Source: Clostridium sp. KNHs205 (GTDB taxonomy: Bacteria > Bacillota > Clostridia > Lachnospirales > Lachnospiraceae). From it: a DNA stretch of 64,000 bases. The position numbers were made by a program, and so were the translations under genes. The stretch spans positions 908,501 through 972,500 of the forward strand of contig NZ_JNLE01000003.1 in the NCBI RefSeq assembly GCF_000702945.1. Reading direction: 5' to 3'. Below, in pieces: positions 44,206 to 52,627 of the stretch; within the stretch, counting starts at the first letter, position 1; each line of letters begins with the position of its first letter. The notes under the pieces are model-generated. The model had not been told where the DNA came from. It saw only the letters and a list, made by a program, of their open reading frames with translations, and searched no databases.

Positions 44206-44955
44206 TTGGAACAGCTTATAGACATTCACTGCCATATACTTCCGGCGGTGGATAATGGTTCCGTTAGCATGGAACAGACAAGAAATATGCTTAAGATTGC
44301 CTATGAAGAAGGCATTACTTACATCATTGCAACACCTCATTATGGTGCCGGCTGTATAAATCCGGATAAAAGTGAACTGGAGGAAAAGCTTAGAAAGGTT
44401 CGTCAGGCAGCCAGTGAACTTAATCCTGACTTTCAAATTGAACTTGGCAATGAGCTGTTTTACAGCAGTGATATTACAGAGCATCTGCGCAAAGGAAAGG
44501 CAGCCACCTTAGCAGGTACCAGGTACTGTCTGGTTAGGTTTTACAGAGAAGAAGAGTATGAGTGTATGAGGGCAGGGCTTCACAGTCTGTTGATTCAGGG
44601 ATATTACCCGATACTCTCCCATGCAGAAAATTATCAATGCCTTTATGGCAATTATGAAGGAATTGCACAGCTTATAAACCTTGGTGTTTATATGCAGCTG
44701 AATATTAAGAGCCTCTTAGGGAACCCTTTTGATTCCCGTGTAAGGCATGCAAGGCGGCTGTTAAATTATGAAATGGTTCATTTTATAGGGACAGGTTCCC
44801 GCTCCGATTCCATCAGGGCGCCTATGATGAAGGAAGGTCTTCGTTATATCGAGAACTATCACGGCTCTGAAATAAAAAGGCAGTTATTAGAGAATACCAG
44901 AAGCCTTCTTGAAAGTAAGAAGATTGACCGGAGATTCTATCCCTGTTTTGACTAA
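44206..44955 (+). CDS. CpsB/YwqE-type PHP phosphatase homologue with altered metal site
   Basis: 249 residues. CpsB proteins are Mn-dependent PHP tyrosine phosphatases acting on the BY-kinase of the capsule machinery. The N-terminal DIHCHILPAVDNGS, TPHYGAG, GNELFYSSD and SHAEN segments keep several ligands. The C-terminal D-x-H ligand pair, seen as TDSHGD in the paralogue at 47552, reads TGSRSD here, and the paralogue's HVERY reads HAENY. It may therefore be inactive or act as a regulator. The start is TTG at 44206 with AGGAGG upstream. It directly follows the initiating transferase gene. Confidence 0.85.
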   Translation: MEQLIDIHCHILPAVDNGSVSMEQTRNMLKIAYEEGITYIIATPHYGAGCINPDKSELEEKLRKVRQAASELNPDFQIELGNELFYSSDITEHLRKGKAATLAGTRYCLVRFYREEEYECMRAGLHSLLIQGYYPILSHAENYQCLYGNYEGIAQLINLGVYMQLNIKSLLGNPFDSRVRHARRLLNYEMVHFIGTGSRSDSIRAPMMKEGLRYIENYHGSEIKRQLLENTRSLLESKKIDRRFYPCFD

Positions 44956-45196
44956 ACAGGGATACGGACAGAGAAGAAGAGTATATAACAGTGTTCAAAG
45001 TGTTTATAGCTTAATCGTATGTGATAAAAGGCAGTTAAAATGTGGCCTATAGCTGGGGCCAAAGCTTTGGAGAATTACTGAAGGAATTAAGTTTCTCATT
45101 TCTCTTGGGTATAAATATACCAAATATATAAGTTCTTATACCACATAGAGAAAAAATAGGATTATACATATATAGGAGAAAGGTACGGTTTATAAA

Positions 45197-45982
45197 ATGG
45201 AATTTGAGAAAACAGAAGAATTAGAGATTAATATAAGAGAAATATTCTATGCCTTGCTTGATAAGTTCTGGATACTTTTTTTCGCGGCAATCATTTGTGC
45301 TCTGGCAGGGGGTATCGCTACAAAGCTGACCCAGGTACCCATATATGCGGCAACAACAAAACTGTATGTAATAAACAGGCAGGATCCTGCAAAAACAGTA
45401 ACCAGTGCTGATTTGTCTACGGGAAGCCTTCTGATAAAGGATTTCGAGATTCTGGTAACCAGCAGACCCATTATGGAACAGGTAATACATAATCTTGACT
45501 TAAACCTGGAGCAGGCGCAGCTTATTAGTAAAATAACCGTATATATCCCTGAAGAAACCAGAATCCTTGAGATTACGGTAAGAGATGAGAATCCTTTCCT
45601 GGCAAAAAAACTTGCCGATGAAATAGCTGATGTATCGGCAGAACAGATGATAGCGGTAATGGATATTGAGAAGGTCAGTGTAGTGGAAAGAGGTCGTATT
45701 CCATTAGCGCCTACGGAAGATAACTTTTCAAGGAATATCATGCTTGGAGGTATCTTGGGACTTGGTGCTGCCGTGGGTCTGATTGTATTGTTTTTCTTAA
45801 GCAACGACCATATAAAGAGCAACGAGGATATAGAAAATCATCTGGGAATAATCCCCCTTGCAGAAATTCCTCTGGAAGAAGATATTCTAAATACAAGGAA
45901 AGTAAGAGCGGAATTAAAAAGAGCATACAAAAAGGCAAATAAGAAAGGTTACAAAGGAGGTATTGAAAATGCAGTCAATTAA
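45197..45982 (+). CDS. Wzz/YveK-type chain-length and BY-kinase adaptor protein
   Basis: 261 residues with transmembrane helices near 26-46 and 180-200 flanking an extracytoplasmic domain, and a cytoplasmic tail that activates the partner kinase. The N-terminal EINIREIFYALLDKFWILFF and the proximal RIPLAPTEDNFSRNIMLGG motif (Pro-rich, before the second helix) are typical of polysaccharide co-polymerases. It overlaps the kinase gene by 14 bp. It sets polymer length together with the kinase downstream. Confidence 0.92.
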   Translation: MEFEKTEELEINIREIFYALLDKFWILFFAAIICALAGGIATKLTQVPIYAATTKLYVINRQDPAKTVTSADLSTGSLLIKDFEILVTSRPIMEQVIHNLDLNLEQAQLISKITVYIPEETRILEITVRDENPFLAKKLADEIADVSAEQMIAVMDIEKVSVVERGRIPLAPTEDNFSRNIMLGGILGLGAAVGLIVLFFLSNDHIKSNEDIENHLGIIPLAEIPLEEDILNTRKVRAELKRAYKKANKKGYKGGIENAVN

Positions 45983-46661
45983 TATTGAATTAAAGGCAAG
46001 TGTGGATTTCAGAGGTTATGAAGCCTATAACACACTTCGTACCAATATTCAGTTTTGCGGAAAAGATGTAAAGATAATCTGTATCACCAGCTGTATTCCA
46101 GGTGAAGGCAAATCCACCGTATCCATCCGGCTGGCAGCTTCAATGGCAGAAGGAGGGAAGAAGGTACTCTTTATAGATGCAGATTTAAGAAAGTCCAATA
46201 TGATAAAAAGACTGAAGATAAATCAGTCTGTTAATGGGCTTTCCCAGTATCTCTCAGGTATGAACACAAGTGAGGAGGTAATATACAATACCAACCTGGA
46301 AGGCCTTGATATGATCTTTACCGGACCCATACCGCCAAACCCCTCGGACCTTTTAAGCAATCGGTATTTTAAAGAACTCTTACAGAGCAAAAGAGAGGAA
46401 TACGATTACATCATAATTGATACTCCACCCTTAGGGCTTGTAATAGACAGCGCAAATGTAGCGGAAAGCTGTGATGGAGCGGTAATTGTAATACAGGCAG
46501 ATGCCAACAGCTATAAATTTGTCCAGAAGATTATGAAACAGCTGGAAAAGAGTAATTGCCGGGTCCTGGGAGCAGTATTGAACAAAGTAGAAGTTAAGCA
46601 TCAAAGGTATTACGGGTTAACCTATAAGAAATATTACGGAGCAGCCTATGCCCCGTATTAG
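45969..46661 (+). CDS. CpsD/YwqD-type tyrosine autokinase
   Basis: 231-residue cytosolic BY-kinase that regulates polysaccharide chain length through autophosphorylation. It has Walker A PGEGKST (about 42-48), Walker A' LFIDADLRKS, Walker B IIIDTPPLG, and a Tyr-rich C-terminal tail with seven tyrosines in the last 17 residues, the usual autophosphorylation cluster. AAGGAGG lies 8 nt before the ATG at 45969; an in-frame TTG at 45963 is closer to that site and less likely. Partner phosphatases are the CpsB-type proteins at 44206 and 47552. Confidence 0.95.
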   Translation: MQSINIELKASVDFRGYEAYNTLRTNIQFCGKDVKIICITSCIPGEGKSTVSIRLAASMAEGGKKVLFIDADLRKSNMIKRLKINQSVNGLSQYLSGMNTSEEVIYNTNLEGLDMIFTGPIPPNPSDLLSNRYFKELLQSKREEYDYIIIDTPPLGLVIDSANVAESCDGAVIVIQADANSYKFVQKIMKQLEKSNCRVLGAVLNKVEVKHQRYYGLTYKKYYGAAYAPY

Positions 46662-46730
46662 TGGTAGCATTGCACCGATCAAATAAGTAGAAATTACTTT
46701 GTTATAGGAGGGCAATAACAGAAACCTCGC

Positions 46731-46822
46731 GAGTGAAAGGAAATTTACAAAGGAAAGGCTGCCACATAAGGCTTCTTTCACTCTGTATAAAATGTGGCAG
46801 TATCGCAGAACTACCTGTGATA
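46731..46822 (+). ncRNA. Repeated cis-regulatory RNA candidate, copy A
   Basis: A 92-nt element. P1 pairs 46731-46739 with 46775-46783 (9 bp). CTGCCACA at 46759-46766, inside the P1 loop, pairs with TGTGGCAG at 46793-46800 outside it, forming an H-type pseudoknot. P4 (46801-46808 with 46815-46822) abuts the pseudoknot stem. The start codon of the Ig-like gene lies 17 nt after P4. The same fold recurs at 52526-52612 and 55780-55869. Confidence 0.7.
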
Positions 46823-46839
46823 GGCAGTGCGTGTCAATT

Positions 46840-47529
46840 ATGAAGAAATTTATTATATTATCAGGGATTATTACATCGCTTCTATTTGCTTTGCTGATAT
46901 ACATAGTTGTGAAGGAAGACCGAACAGCTCCGGTCATTCATATTGACAATGAGAACCTGGTTTATAGAGAGGGAGAAGATGCCTCCTTATTGTTACAGGG
47001 TATCACGGCAGAGGATGATGTAGATGGCGATGTTACCTCCACTGTTATGGTTGGAGATCTTATCACAATGCCGGATGGTACAGCAGCGAAGATTACTTAT
47101 CTGGCCAAAGATTCCAGTAATAACGTAGGACAGCTGGATATACTCATACCTTATGAAGCAGTACAAAACGCCAAAGAAGCTTCAGACAATGGAGGAGCCG
47201 GATTGCAAGAAACAGCGCAATCAAATGGTGATACGAAAACGGTTGATTCCAGGAAAGATGCAAAAGGTCAATCCGCAGATAAGAAGAAACCGGTTATAGA
47301 ACTTCTTAGCACAGAGATTACTCTGAATAAAGGTGAAGACTTCGATCCGAAAGCCTATATCAAAAATATCAGTGATGACAAAGATTCCGTTCAGGCTCTT
47401 CTAAACAGTGTAACCGTAACCGGAACCTATAATATGAATCAGAAGGGAACCTATCCTATCGTACTTACAGCAGAAGACAGTGAAGGCAATCAGTCTGAAA
47501 AGGTATCCCTTGTATTAAAGGTGGAATAG
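46840..47529 (+). CDS. Membrane-anchored protein with two Ig-like (DUF5011-type) domains
   Basis: 229 residues: an N-terminal signal anchor (about 2-24, IILSGIITSLLFALLIYIVV), an Ig-like domain (about 30-100, TAPVIHIDNENLVYREGED then DGDVTSTV), a Gln/Asp/Lys-rich linker, and a second Ig-like domain (about 148-229, KPVIELLSTEITLNKGEDFDP). Such domains occur on surface and wall proteins. The longer open frame from 46792 starts inside the RNA pseudoknot, so ATG 46840 is chosen even though its ribosome site is weak; the upstream RNA may control it. Role in polysaccharide attachment or assembly is inferred from position only. Confidence 0.75.
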   Translation: MKKFIILSGIITSLLFALLIYIVVKEDRTAPVIHIDNENLVYREGEDASLLLQGITAEDDVDGDVTSTVMVGDLITMPDGTAAKITYLAKDSSNNVGQLDILIPYEAVQNAKEASDNGGAGLQETAQSNGDTKTVDSRKDAKGQSADKKKPVIELLSTEITLNKGEDFDPKAYIKNISDDKDSVQALLNSVTVTGTYNMNQKGTYPIVLTAEDSEGNQSEKVSLVLKVE

Positions 47530-47551
47530 TCCGTAAAAAGTGGTGGTGAAG

Positions 47552-48277
47552 ATGGAAGGATATATTGATATACACAATCATATAATACCAAAAGTGGACG
47601 ATGGTGCTCACAGTATGAACCAGGCATTGCGTATGCTGGAAATAGCTTATGCCGAAGGAATTCGCACGATGATAGCAACACCCCATATATGCTACCGAAG
47701 GGGAGAAGACAGGTTAGGCAGATTAAAGGCAGCCTTTGAGGAATTAAAAATAAAAGCAGAAGAGCATTTTCCGGAACTTAAGCTTTATCTGGGCAGTGAG
47801 ATCTTTTACAGCCAGGACACCGTATACGGACTTCAGAAAAATGAAATACCTACCCTGGGTAATACGAGTTATGTATTGGTTGAATTTCAACCCTCCTGTG
47901 AATACCGTTATTTAAAGAGCAGTATTCAAAATCTGATAATAGGCGGATATAAGCCGGTTATAGCACATGTTGAACGGTATTATGTATTAAGAAAAGATAT
48001 GAAACTCGTTGACGAACTGATTCTTATGGGAGCTTATATCCAATCCAATGCCTCCGGTATACGAGGGGAGGATGGAAGGGAATTGCAGCGATTTGTCAAG
48101 AGACTCCTTAAACGAAAGCTATTACACTTTGTAGCCACGGACAGTCATGGGGATGAAATCAGACCGCCAAGGATAAGGGAGTGTATCGATACGGCAAAGA
48201 AAAAGTACGGAGAAGAATATGCAGCAGATATATTTATACATAACGGCAGGAAGCTTCTTAAAGACCAATATATATAA
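47552..48277 (+). CDS. CpsB/YwqE-type PHP tyrosine-protein phosphatase
   Basis: 241 residues with the complete PHP metal set of CpsB phosphatases: DIHNHIIPKVDDGA at the N-terminus, TPHICYR, GSEIFYSQD, IAHVERY and the C-terminal TDSHGDEIR. It would dephosphorylate the Tyr-rich tail of the BY-kinase at 45969. It is a paralogue of the altered copy at 44206 and is probably the active one. ATG 47552 is preferred over an upstream GTG at 47540 because GGTGG falls between them. The last 59 bp overlap the VanZ-like gene. Confidence 0.9.
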   Translation: MEGYIDIHNHIIPKVDDGAHSMNQALRMLEIAYAEGIRTMIATPHICYRRGEDRLGRLKAAFEELKIKAEEHFPELKLYLGSEIFYSQDTVYGLQKNEIPTLGNTSYVLVEFQPSCEYRYLKSSIQNLIIGGYKPVIAHVERYYVLRKDMKLVDELILMGAYIQSNASGIRGEDGRELQRFVKRLLKRKLLHFVATDSHGDEIRPPRIRECIDTAKKKYGEEYAADIFIHNGRKLLKDQYI

Positions 48278-48839
48278 CGGGTTGCTGCTGCCCATCTATA
48301 ACGATACCATCCTGGCAGTGGCTTCTTATCTGATACCCTCGGCATTTTCCGGAATACTTGCCCTTATGGTTTTTGACTTCACCTTTCTGCTGCTTGGGCA
48401 GAAGAGGAGAAACAGATTCCGGATAATGACCGGAAAGACACAGACAATACTGTTTTTATTATTTACCTATATCACTTTTGTTTTCTTTCTTGCCATTCTT
48501 TCCAGGCCTCCCGGTTCCAGAAACGATATAGATCTAATGCCTCTTGCAACCTTTTCCCATAGGCTTGAAGGTAATATCTATACCATAGAAAACATTATAC
48601 TCTTTATGCCCTTTGGTTTCCTACTCTCCATGTTATTTACAGAAAATAAGCAGTTATTAATATATCTGTTGTGTGGAGTAACCTTAAGCATCACTATTGA
48701 ACTTGCACAGTACCTTACACAAAGAGGGTATCTGCAGACAGATGACGTTTTGCTTAACGTACTGGGCTGCATACTGGGACATCTGATTAGCAGGAGTATT
48801 ACAGACATAGCAAAGCGTTATATATTACATAGCGGATAA
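48219..48839 (+). CDS. VanZ-like membrane protein
   Basis: 206 residues, about five hydrophobic helices. The VanZ-family pattern is present: LMPLATFSHRLEGN, NIILFMPFGFLLSML, TIELAQYLTQRGYLQTDD and VLLNVLGCILGHL. VanZ proteins are membrane proteins of poorly defined function linked to glycopeptide tolerance and found in envelope clusters. GGAG at 48209-48212 sits 6 nt before the ATG, within the 3' end of the phosphatase gene. A second VanZ-like protein ends block 2 (57314). Confidence 0.82.
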   Translation: MQQIYLYITAGSFLKTNIYNGLLLPIYNDTILAVASYLIPSAFSGILALMVFDFTFLLLGQKRRNRFRIMTGKTQTILFLLFTYITFVFFLAILSRPPGSRNDIDLMPLATFSHRLEGNIYTIENIILFMPFGFLLSMLFTENKQLLIYLLCGVTLSITIELAQYLTQRGYLQTDDVLLNVLGCILGHLISRSITDIAKRYILHSG

Positions 48840-48848
48840 GGAGCTTTC

Positions 48849-49505
48849 ATGGAAAGATTAAAAACCGAGGCGAAGGATACCTTCAGTGAATATCTGTTAT
48901 TCCTTAGAAATAAAATGAAATCAATAATAATTATAACAATATTGGCAGGTTTATTAGTAGGGGGTGTGAACCGCTACATAATATCGGACTACTATTATGC
49001 CGTAACAAAGCTGCAGACCGGGATGCAGGCAGCAGATGATCTGATACGCCTTATGGAGAATAGAAATATACTGGAGAAGGTAATTCTTGAAGCAGATGCA
49101 GATCTGACCCCAGCTGAATTAAGAGAGGCCATGTACCTGTCCCTGGTAGAAAATACAAGGGTTATTGAACTTACAATATACGATTATGACGCAGATAGGG
49201 CGGTTACCCTGATTAATGCCTATATAAAAGTAATAAAGAGGGAATTTGGAGATATATTTGAAATAAAGGTTCTGGAGGAAGCCGGCCGTGCACAGGTGTT
49301 TCCCAAAGAAGATACGGTAGGGTTCGTCAGAGGAGCTTTGCTGGGGGGAGTTATCACAGTGCTTGTGCTTACTATAAGATATATAAAAGGAACCAGAATC
49401 AAGACTGCACAACAGGTAGAGGAATATCTGAGCCTGGCAGTGCTTGCAGTAGTTCCCATAACAGATGTGAAAGGAAAGCTGCGTAAGGGAGGAAGTGTAA
49501 CATGA
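48849..49505 (+). CDS. Second Wzz/YveK-like polysaccharide co-polymerase
   Basis: 218 residues with helices near 25-43 and 160-178 around an extracytoplasmic domain, the fold of chain-length determinants, though sequence motifs are weaker than in the protein at 45197. FPKEDTVGFVRGALLGGVI corresponds to the Pro-rich segment before the second helix. Its start follows AAGGAG closely after the VanZ-like gene, and its stop overlaps the PqqD-like gene by 4 bp, so the RiPP-like genes are translationally coupled to it. Confidence 0.8.
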   Translation: MERLKTEAKDTFSEYLLFLRNKMKSIIIITILAGLLVGGVNRYIISDYYYAVTKLQTGMQAADDLIRLMENRNILEKVILEADADLTPAELREAMYLSLVENTRVIELTIYDYDADRAVTLINAYIKVIKREFGDIFEIKVLEEAGRAQVFPKEDTVGFVRGALLGGVITVLVLTIRYIKGTRIKTAQQVEEYLSLAVLAVVPITDVKGKLRKGGSVT

Positions 49506-49819
49506 AAATTAAGAGCGGATTTTTACTGCGTGAAATAGCAGGAGCCTGGGTGGTAGTACCGGTAGGGCAGAGAGTAGTGGATTTTAACGGATTAATGAGT
49601 CTGAGTGAAAGTGGAGCTTTGCTTTGGTCTAAGCTGGAACAGGGGATAGAATCAAAGGAGGAACTGGTGAAACTTCTGAGAGAAAATTACAGTGTTGAAG
49701 CAGAGGTGGCAGCAGAGGATATTACAGACTTTATCAGCCAGATTAATGAGAGGGGATTGATAGAAGATGGCAATGAACTGGGGACAGTTAAGTGCAACGC
49801 TTACAATGAACTCTTTTAG
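49502..49819 (+). CDS. PqqD-family RiPP recognition protein
   Basis: 105 residues with the PqqD/RRE winged-helix fold pattern: a beta-rich N-terminus (GFLLREIAGAWVVVPVG), the conserved LMSLSESGALLWSKLEQG segment, then YSVEAEVAAEDITDFISQINERGLIE. Such proteins bind the leader of a precursor peptide and deliver it to the modifying enzyme. Here that enzyme is the radical SAM protein, whose gene overlaps by 53 bp. The overlap at the 5' side with the Wzz-like gene (4 bp) ties the cassette into the exopolysaccharide operon. Confidence 0.88.
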   Translation: MKIKSGFLLREIAGAWVVVPVGQRVVDFNGLMSLSESGALLWSKLEQGIESKEELVKLLRENYSVEAEVAAEDITDFISQINERGLIEDGNELGTVKCNAYNELF

Positions 49820-50873
49820 CAATAAAATACCTTTATCCGGACAATTTGAGCTTACCACCCGCTGTAACCTGGGCTGCAGAATGTGTTATGCCTGTAACGG
49901 ACTTCTGCACAGTGACTTAAAGAAGAAAGAATTAAGTGCAAAGGAATGGATCGAGATAGCCAGAGAAGCCAGGGATTCCGGTATGCTGTTTCTGCTTCTG
50001 ACCGGAGGAGAAGTGTTTTTTCGAGAAGATTTTAAAGAAATATATGAAGAATTAACCAGGATGGGATTTATCATCAGTATCTATACAAACGGGACGTTGA
50101 TTACAGCGGAGGTTATCAAATGGCTTAAGACCATACCTCCTTCTCAGATAGATATTTCACTTTACGGTGCTTCCCCAGATACCTATAGAAAAGTATGCGG
50201 GAATGCAAAGGGTTTTCAGCAAGCCCTGGAGGGGATTCGGTTAATACAGGAGGCAGGTATAAACCTTCAGTTAAGAACAACCATAATTAAGGAAAACAGA
50301 TCGGATCTGCCTGCTATAAGGAATCTGGCAGAGGGATTTGGTTTAAAAATAAATCTGGTGGATTATATCACACCGGAAAGGGAGAGGAGGGAGATTGATA
50401 CCGGGCGGTTGTCTCCGGCTGAGCAGGCGCAGTTGATTCTTGATACACAGCCGGAAACGGAGGCGGAGGCCTTTGACGAAACCGTACATATTGACAAAGA
50501 GGCTTATAGAAAAGCAACGGAGTGTTTTGATTATTTCCAGAGCAGTAATGCATTTCCCTGTAACAGCGGAAAGAACAGTTTCTTTATAACCTGGGAAGGA
50601 GTAATGGTACCCTGCTCCATAATGAATACACCCAAGACCCATCCCCTTAAAAGTTCCTTTCGACGTGCCTGGAGGGAACTGGTTCAAAAGTGCGATAGAG
50701 TTCCGGTCTGCAAGACCTGCAGTAAATGTTCCCTGAAAGGGCAATGCAAGTCCTGTCCGGGCAGACTGCTGAATGAAACCGGCAGCTTTAAAGAGCCTGC
50801 ACCCTATCTTTGCGAATTGGCAAGAGAGAACAGCAGGCTGACAGAATATCAAAAAATGGAGGAAATAGTATGA
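49767..50873 (+). CDS. Radical SAM-SPASM RiPP maturase
   Basis: 368 residues. The radical SAM cluster motif is C33xxxC37xxC40 (TTRCNLGCRMCYAC), followed by a TIM-barrel core with LLTGGEVFFREDF and ISLYGASPDTYRKVCG. The C-terminal SPASM-type region has about ten cysteines, including CKTCSKCSLKGQCKSCPG, enough for auxiliary Fe-S clusters. Relatives install thioether or C-C crosslinks on peptides. GAGGGG precedes the ATG. The stop overlaps the start of the 58-residue peptide gene by 4 bp, making that peptide the natural substrate. Confidence 0.9.
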   Translation: MAMNWGQLSATLTMNSFSNKIPLSGQFELTTRCNLGCRMCYACNGLLHSDLKKKELSAKEWIEIAREARDSGMLFLLLTGGEVFFREDFKEIYEELTRMGFIISIYTNGTLITAEVIKWLKTIPPSQIDISLYGASPDTYRKVCGNAKGFQQALEGIRLIQEAGINLQLRTTIIKENRSDLPAIRNLAEGFGLKINLVDYITPERERREIDTGRLSPAEQAQLILDTQPETEAEAFDETVHIDKEAYRKATECFDYFQSSNAFPCNSGKNSFFITWEGVMVPCSIMNTPKTHPLKSSFRRAWRELVQKCDRVPVCKTCSKCSLKGQCKSCPGRLLNETGSFKEPAPYLCELARENSRLTEYQKMEEIV

Positions 50874-51046
50874 AGGAATACATAAGGCCTACAATTGAAA
50901 TTGTTGAATTAAGACCGGAGGAAAGATTGGCAACCTGCCATATAGGCTTGTCCGGGCCGGATCCCCTTACTTATATCTGGGAGATGATCTTCTGCAGAAA
51001 AAGCCGCTGCAAACTTGGTTATACCAGTGCAGGTGGCTGCAGCTAA
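50870..51046 (+). CDS. Putative RiPP precursor peptide (58 aa)
   Basis: 58 residues. The N-terminal part (MKEYIRPTIEIVELRPEERL) is acidic and leader-like and carries a YxxP element (Tyr4, Pro7) of the kind bound by PqqD-type recognition domains of lasso systems. The C-terminal part holds four cysteines (23, 42, 47, 57), a Gly-Pro turn and a single Trp37, and ends in Cys-Ser. TGGAGG lies just upstream of ATG 50870. The reading frame is open further upstream, but only inside the radical SAM gene. The modification type (sactipeptide, ranthipeptide or other) is not decidable from sequence. Confidence 0.8.
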   Translation: MKEYIRPTIEIVELRPEERLATCHIGLSGPDPLTYIWEMIFCRKSRCKLGYTSAGGCS

Positions 51047-51138
51047 GCAGCATAGTTCATAGTACATTTGCGAGGATATTTCACAATTTATATTAAGACA
51101 GTACCGCAGGCAGGTTTGCGGTATACAGGGGTGTTAGC

Positions 51139-51987
51139 ATGAAAAGTACTTTACAGATAGCGGATATTCCTATAACTCTGGAGACTGATCTTAAATGGTC
51201 ACACAGGAAATTAAACACCTTTAAACTTAGGTCTACAGGAGAGGAAATGAAGCTTACATACAGACTGGATAAAGAGATTCAGGTTCCCAAGGAGCTGATT
51301 GTTTTTGATGACAGTATAAGGTGGGTTCCTTATACAAGGGATGCTGAAAAAACAGAGCTGTATCTCTTTAACAGAATGACAGACAGTTTGTCATATAGAA
51401 TGACAGCGGACAGAGATTGGAGTCAGGTGGATATTTCCTATACTCCGGAGGAGAAGAAGCCGGCAGCTTCTTTTTTAAGCACACTTGGAGAAATCGCTTT
51501 TCGCAACCGTATCTTAAGGCATAACGGACTGGTAATTCACGGTGCGGCCATAGAATATGAAGGCAGAGGGCTGATTTTTTCAGGACCCTCCGGAATGGGA
51601 AAGACCACCCAGGCAAATCTGTGGAGGAAATACAAAGGGGCTGTCATGATCAATCATGACAGGCCTGCAATCAGAGTAATACAGGGGGTTCCAAGAGTAT
51701 ACGGCACCCTATGGAATGGTGCAAGCAGGAAATGTACCAATAAAACAGCTGATTTAAGCGCAATCGTACTTTTGGAGCAGTCAAAAGAAAATGATATTAT
51801 GAAACTAGCCGGGGAGGAAACCCTAAAGAAATTAATGCCCAGAAGTTTTCTGCCATATAACAATGAGCAGGATATGAAGCTGGCACTTAAGAATCTGGAG
51901 GAAATAATAGCTGTTACACCTGTATTTCTTTTAAGATGCAGGCCTGACAGGGAAGCAGTGGAGTTATTATACCAATGTATGAAATAA
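51139..51987 (+). CDS. HPr-kinase/PEPCK-like peptide kinase
   Basis: 282 residues. A variable N-terminal half is followed by an HprK/PEPCK-like kinase core: HGAAIEY, Walker A GPSGMGKT at 149-156, INHDRPAIRV with Asp174, and GTLWNGASRKC. It lacks the N-terminal domain of true HPr kinase. Relatives in lasso peptide clusters (ThcoK type) phosphorylate the side chain of the C-terminal serine of the precursor. The 58-residue peptide upstream ends in serine, so the same chemistry is plausible (inference). The stop overlaps the next gene by 13 bp. Confidence 0.85.
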   Translation: MKSTLQIADIPITLETDLKWSHRKLNTFKLRSTGEEMKLTYRLDKEIQVPKELIVFDDSIRWVPYTRDAEKTELYLFNRMTDSLSYRMTADRDWSQVDISYTPEEKKPAASFLSTLGEIAFRNRILRHNGLVIHGAAIEYEGRGLIFSGPSGMGKTTQANLWRKYKGAVMINHDRPAIRVIQGVPRVYGTLWNGASRKCTNKTADLSAIVLLEQSKENDIMKLAGEETLKKLMPRSFLPYNNEQDMKLALKNLEEIIAVTPVFLLRCRPDREAVELLYQCMK

Positions 51988-52448
51988 AAAGAATCAGTAC
52001 GGGGGTTATGATGCCCGTCATCCGAAAATTGCTTGAAAATGATAAAAGTGTAAGGATATCTGTAACCGGAAACAGTATGTATCCCTTCCTGCGTGAGAAC
52101 AAGGACAGTGTAGAGTTGATTACCTGTTCCTACCCGGAAATAAGAGCCGGAGACATTATCTTAATACAAAGAGATGACAGTGTATACGTGCTGCACCGGG
52201 TCATATTTAAGAAAAAGGAATATGTATATATAAACGGAGATGCACAAAGAAGCCTGGAAGGGCCGATTCGAAAAGATCAGATACTGGCGAAAGTAACTAA
52301 GGTATGGCGGAAGGGGGCAGAGATTCCAGTAAATAATATCCTGTGGAAAACCCTTTCCTTTTTATGGTTCTGTATGCTGCCTTTTCGTAAAACGATAATC
52401 TTCCGGTATCATAAATTTCGCAGCCTACAGCGAAAATACAGTATTTGA
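51975..52448 (+). CDS. S24/S26-family (signal-peptidase-like) protease
   Basis: 157 residues. TGNSMYPFL contains the likely nucleophile Ser34; His74 in VLHRVI replaces the Lys of classical SipS enzymes, as in the SipW/SEC11-type Ser-His group; INGDAQR completes the fold. A hydrophobic segment near 118-133 (ILWKTLSFLWFCMLPF) gives a C-terminal membrane anchor. Coupled to the kinase gene by a 13-bp overlap, it is the best candidate for leader removal from the peptide (inference). Confidence 0.85.
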   Translation: MYEIKRISTGVMMPVIRKLLENDKSVRISVTGNSMYPFLRENKDSVELITCSYPEIRAGDIILIQRDDSVYVLHRVIFKKKEYVYINGDAQRSLEGPIRKDQILAKVTKVWRKGAEIPVNNILWKTLSFLWFCMLPFRKTIIFRYHKFRSLQRKYSI

Positions 52449-52525
52449 AGGGGCTTAAGTATACTGAAGGATTCCGGAACTTAAGGAATAATTTAAGATG
52501 CCAGATAATTGCATCATAATTAGAA

Positions 52526-52612
52526 GAGTGAGAGGAAATTTATGATTGAAAGGCTGCCACACTAAGCTTTCTCACTAATTTTCGTGGCGGTATCGCTGAC
52601 ATGGCAGCGATA
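52526..52612 (+). ncRNA. Repeated cis-regulatory RNA candidate, copy B
   Basis: P1 pairs 52527-52533 with 52570-52576; the pseudoknot stem is 52554-52560 with 52584-52590 (one G.U); P4 is a perfect 8 bp, 52591-52598 with 52605-52612. Relative to copy A, P1 swaps an A:T for a G:C pair and P4 swaps A:T for T:A and G.U for G:C, all keeping pairing. The ABC transporter start lies 15 nt after P4. Confidence 0.7.
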
Positions 52613-52627
52613 GCAGTGGGTATACAG

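Noticed and set aside
46792..46839. Upstream start for the Ig-like protein
   Set aside because: The ATG at 46792 lies inside the conserved pseudoknot stem; ATG 46840 begins directly with a signal anchor.
50870..51046. SCIFF or classical lasso precursor
   Set aside because: SCIFF peptides have six closely spaced cysteines; this one has four, widely spaced. Lasso maturation enzymes B2 and C are absent from the cassette.
52601..52627. Upstream start for the ABC transporter
   Set aside because: The ATG at 52601 is within the loop and 3' arm of the P4 hairpin; the spacing of RNA copies A and C to their genes favours 52628.
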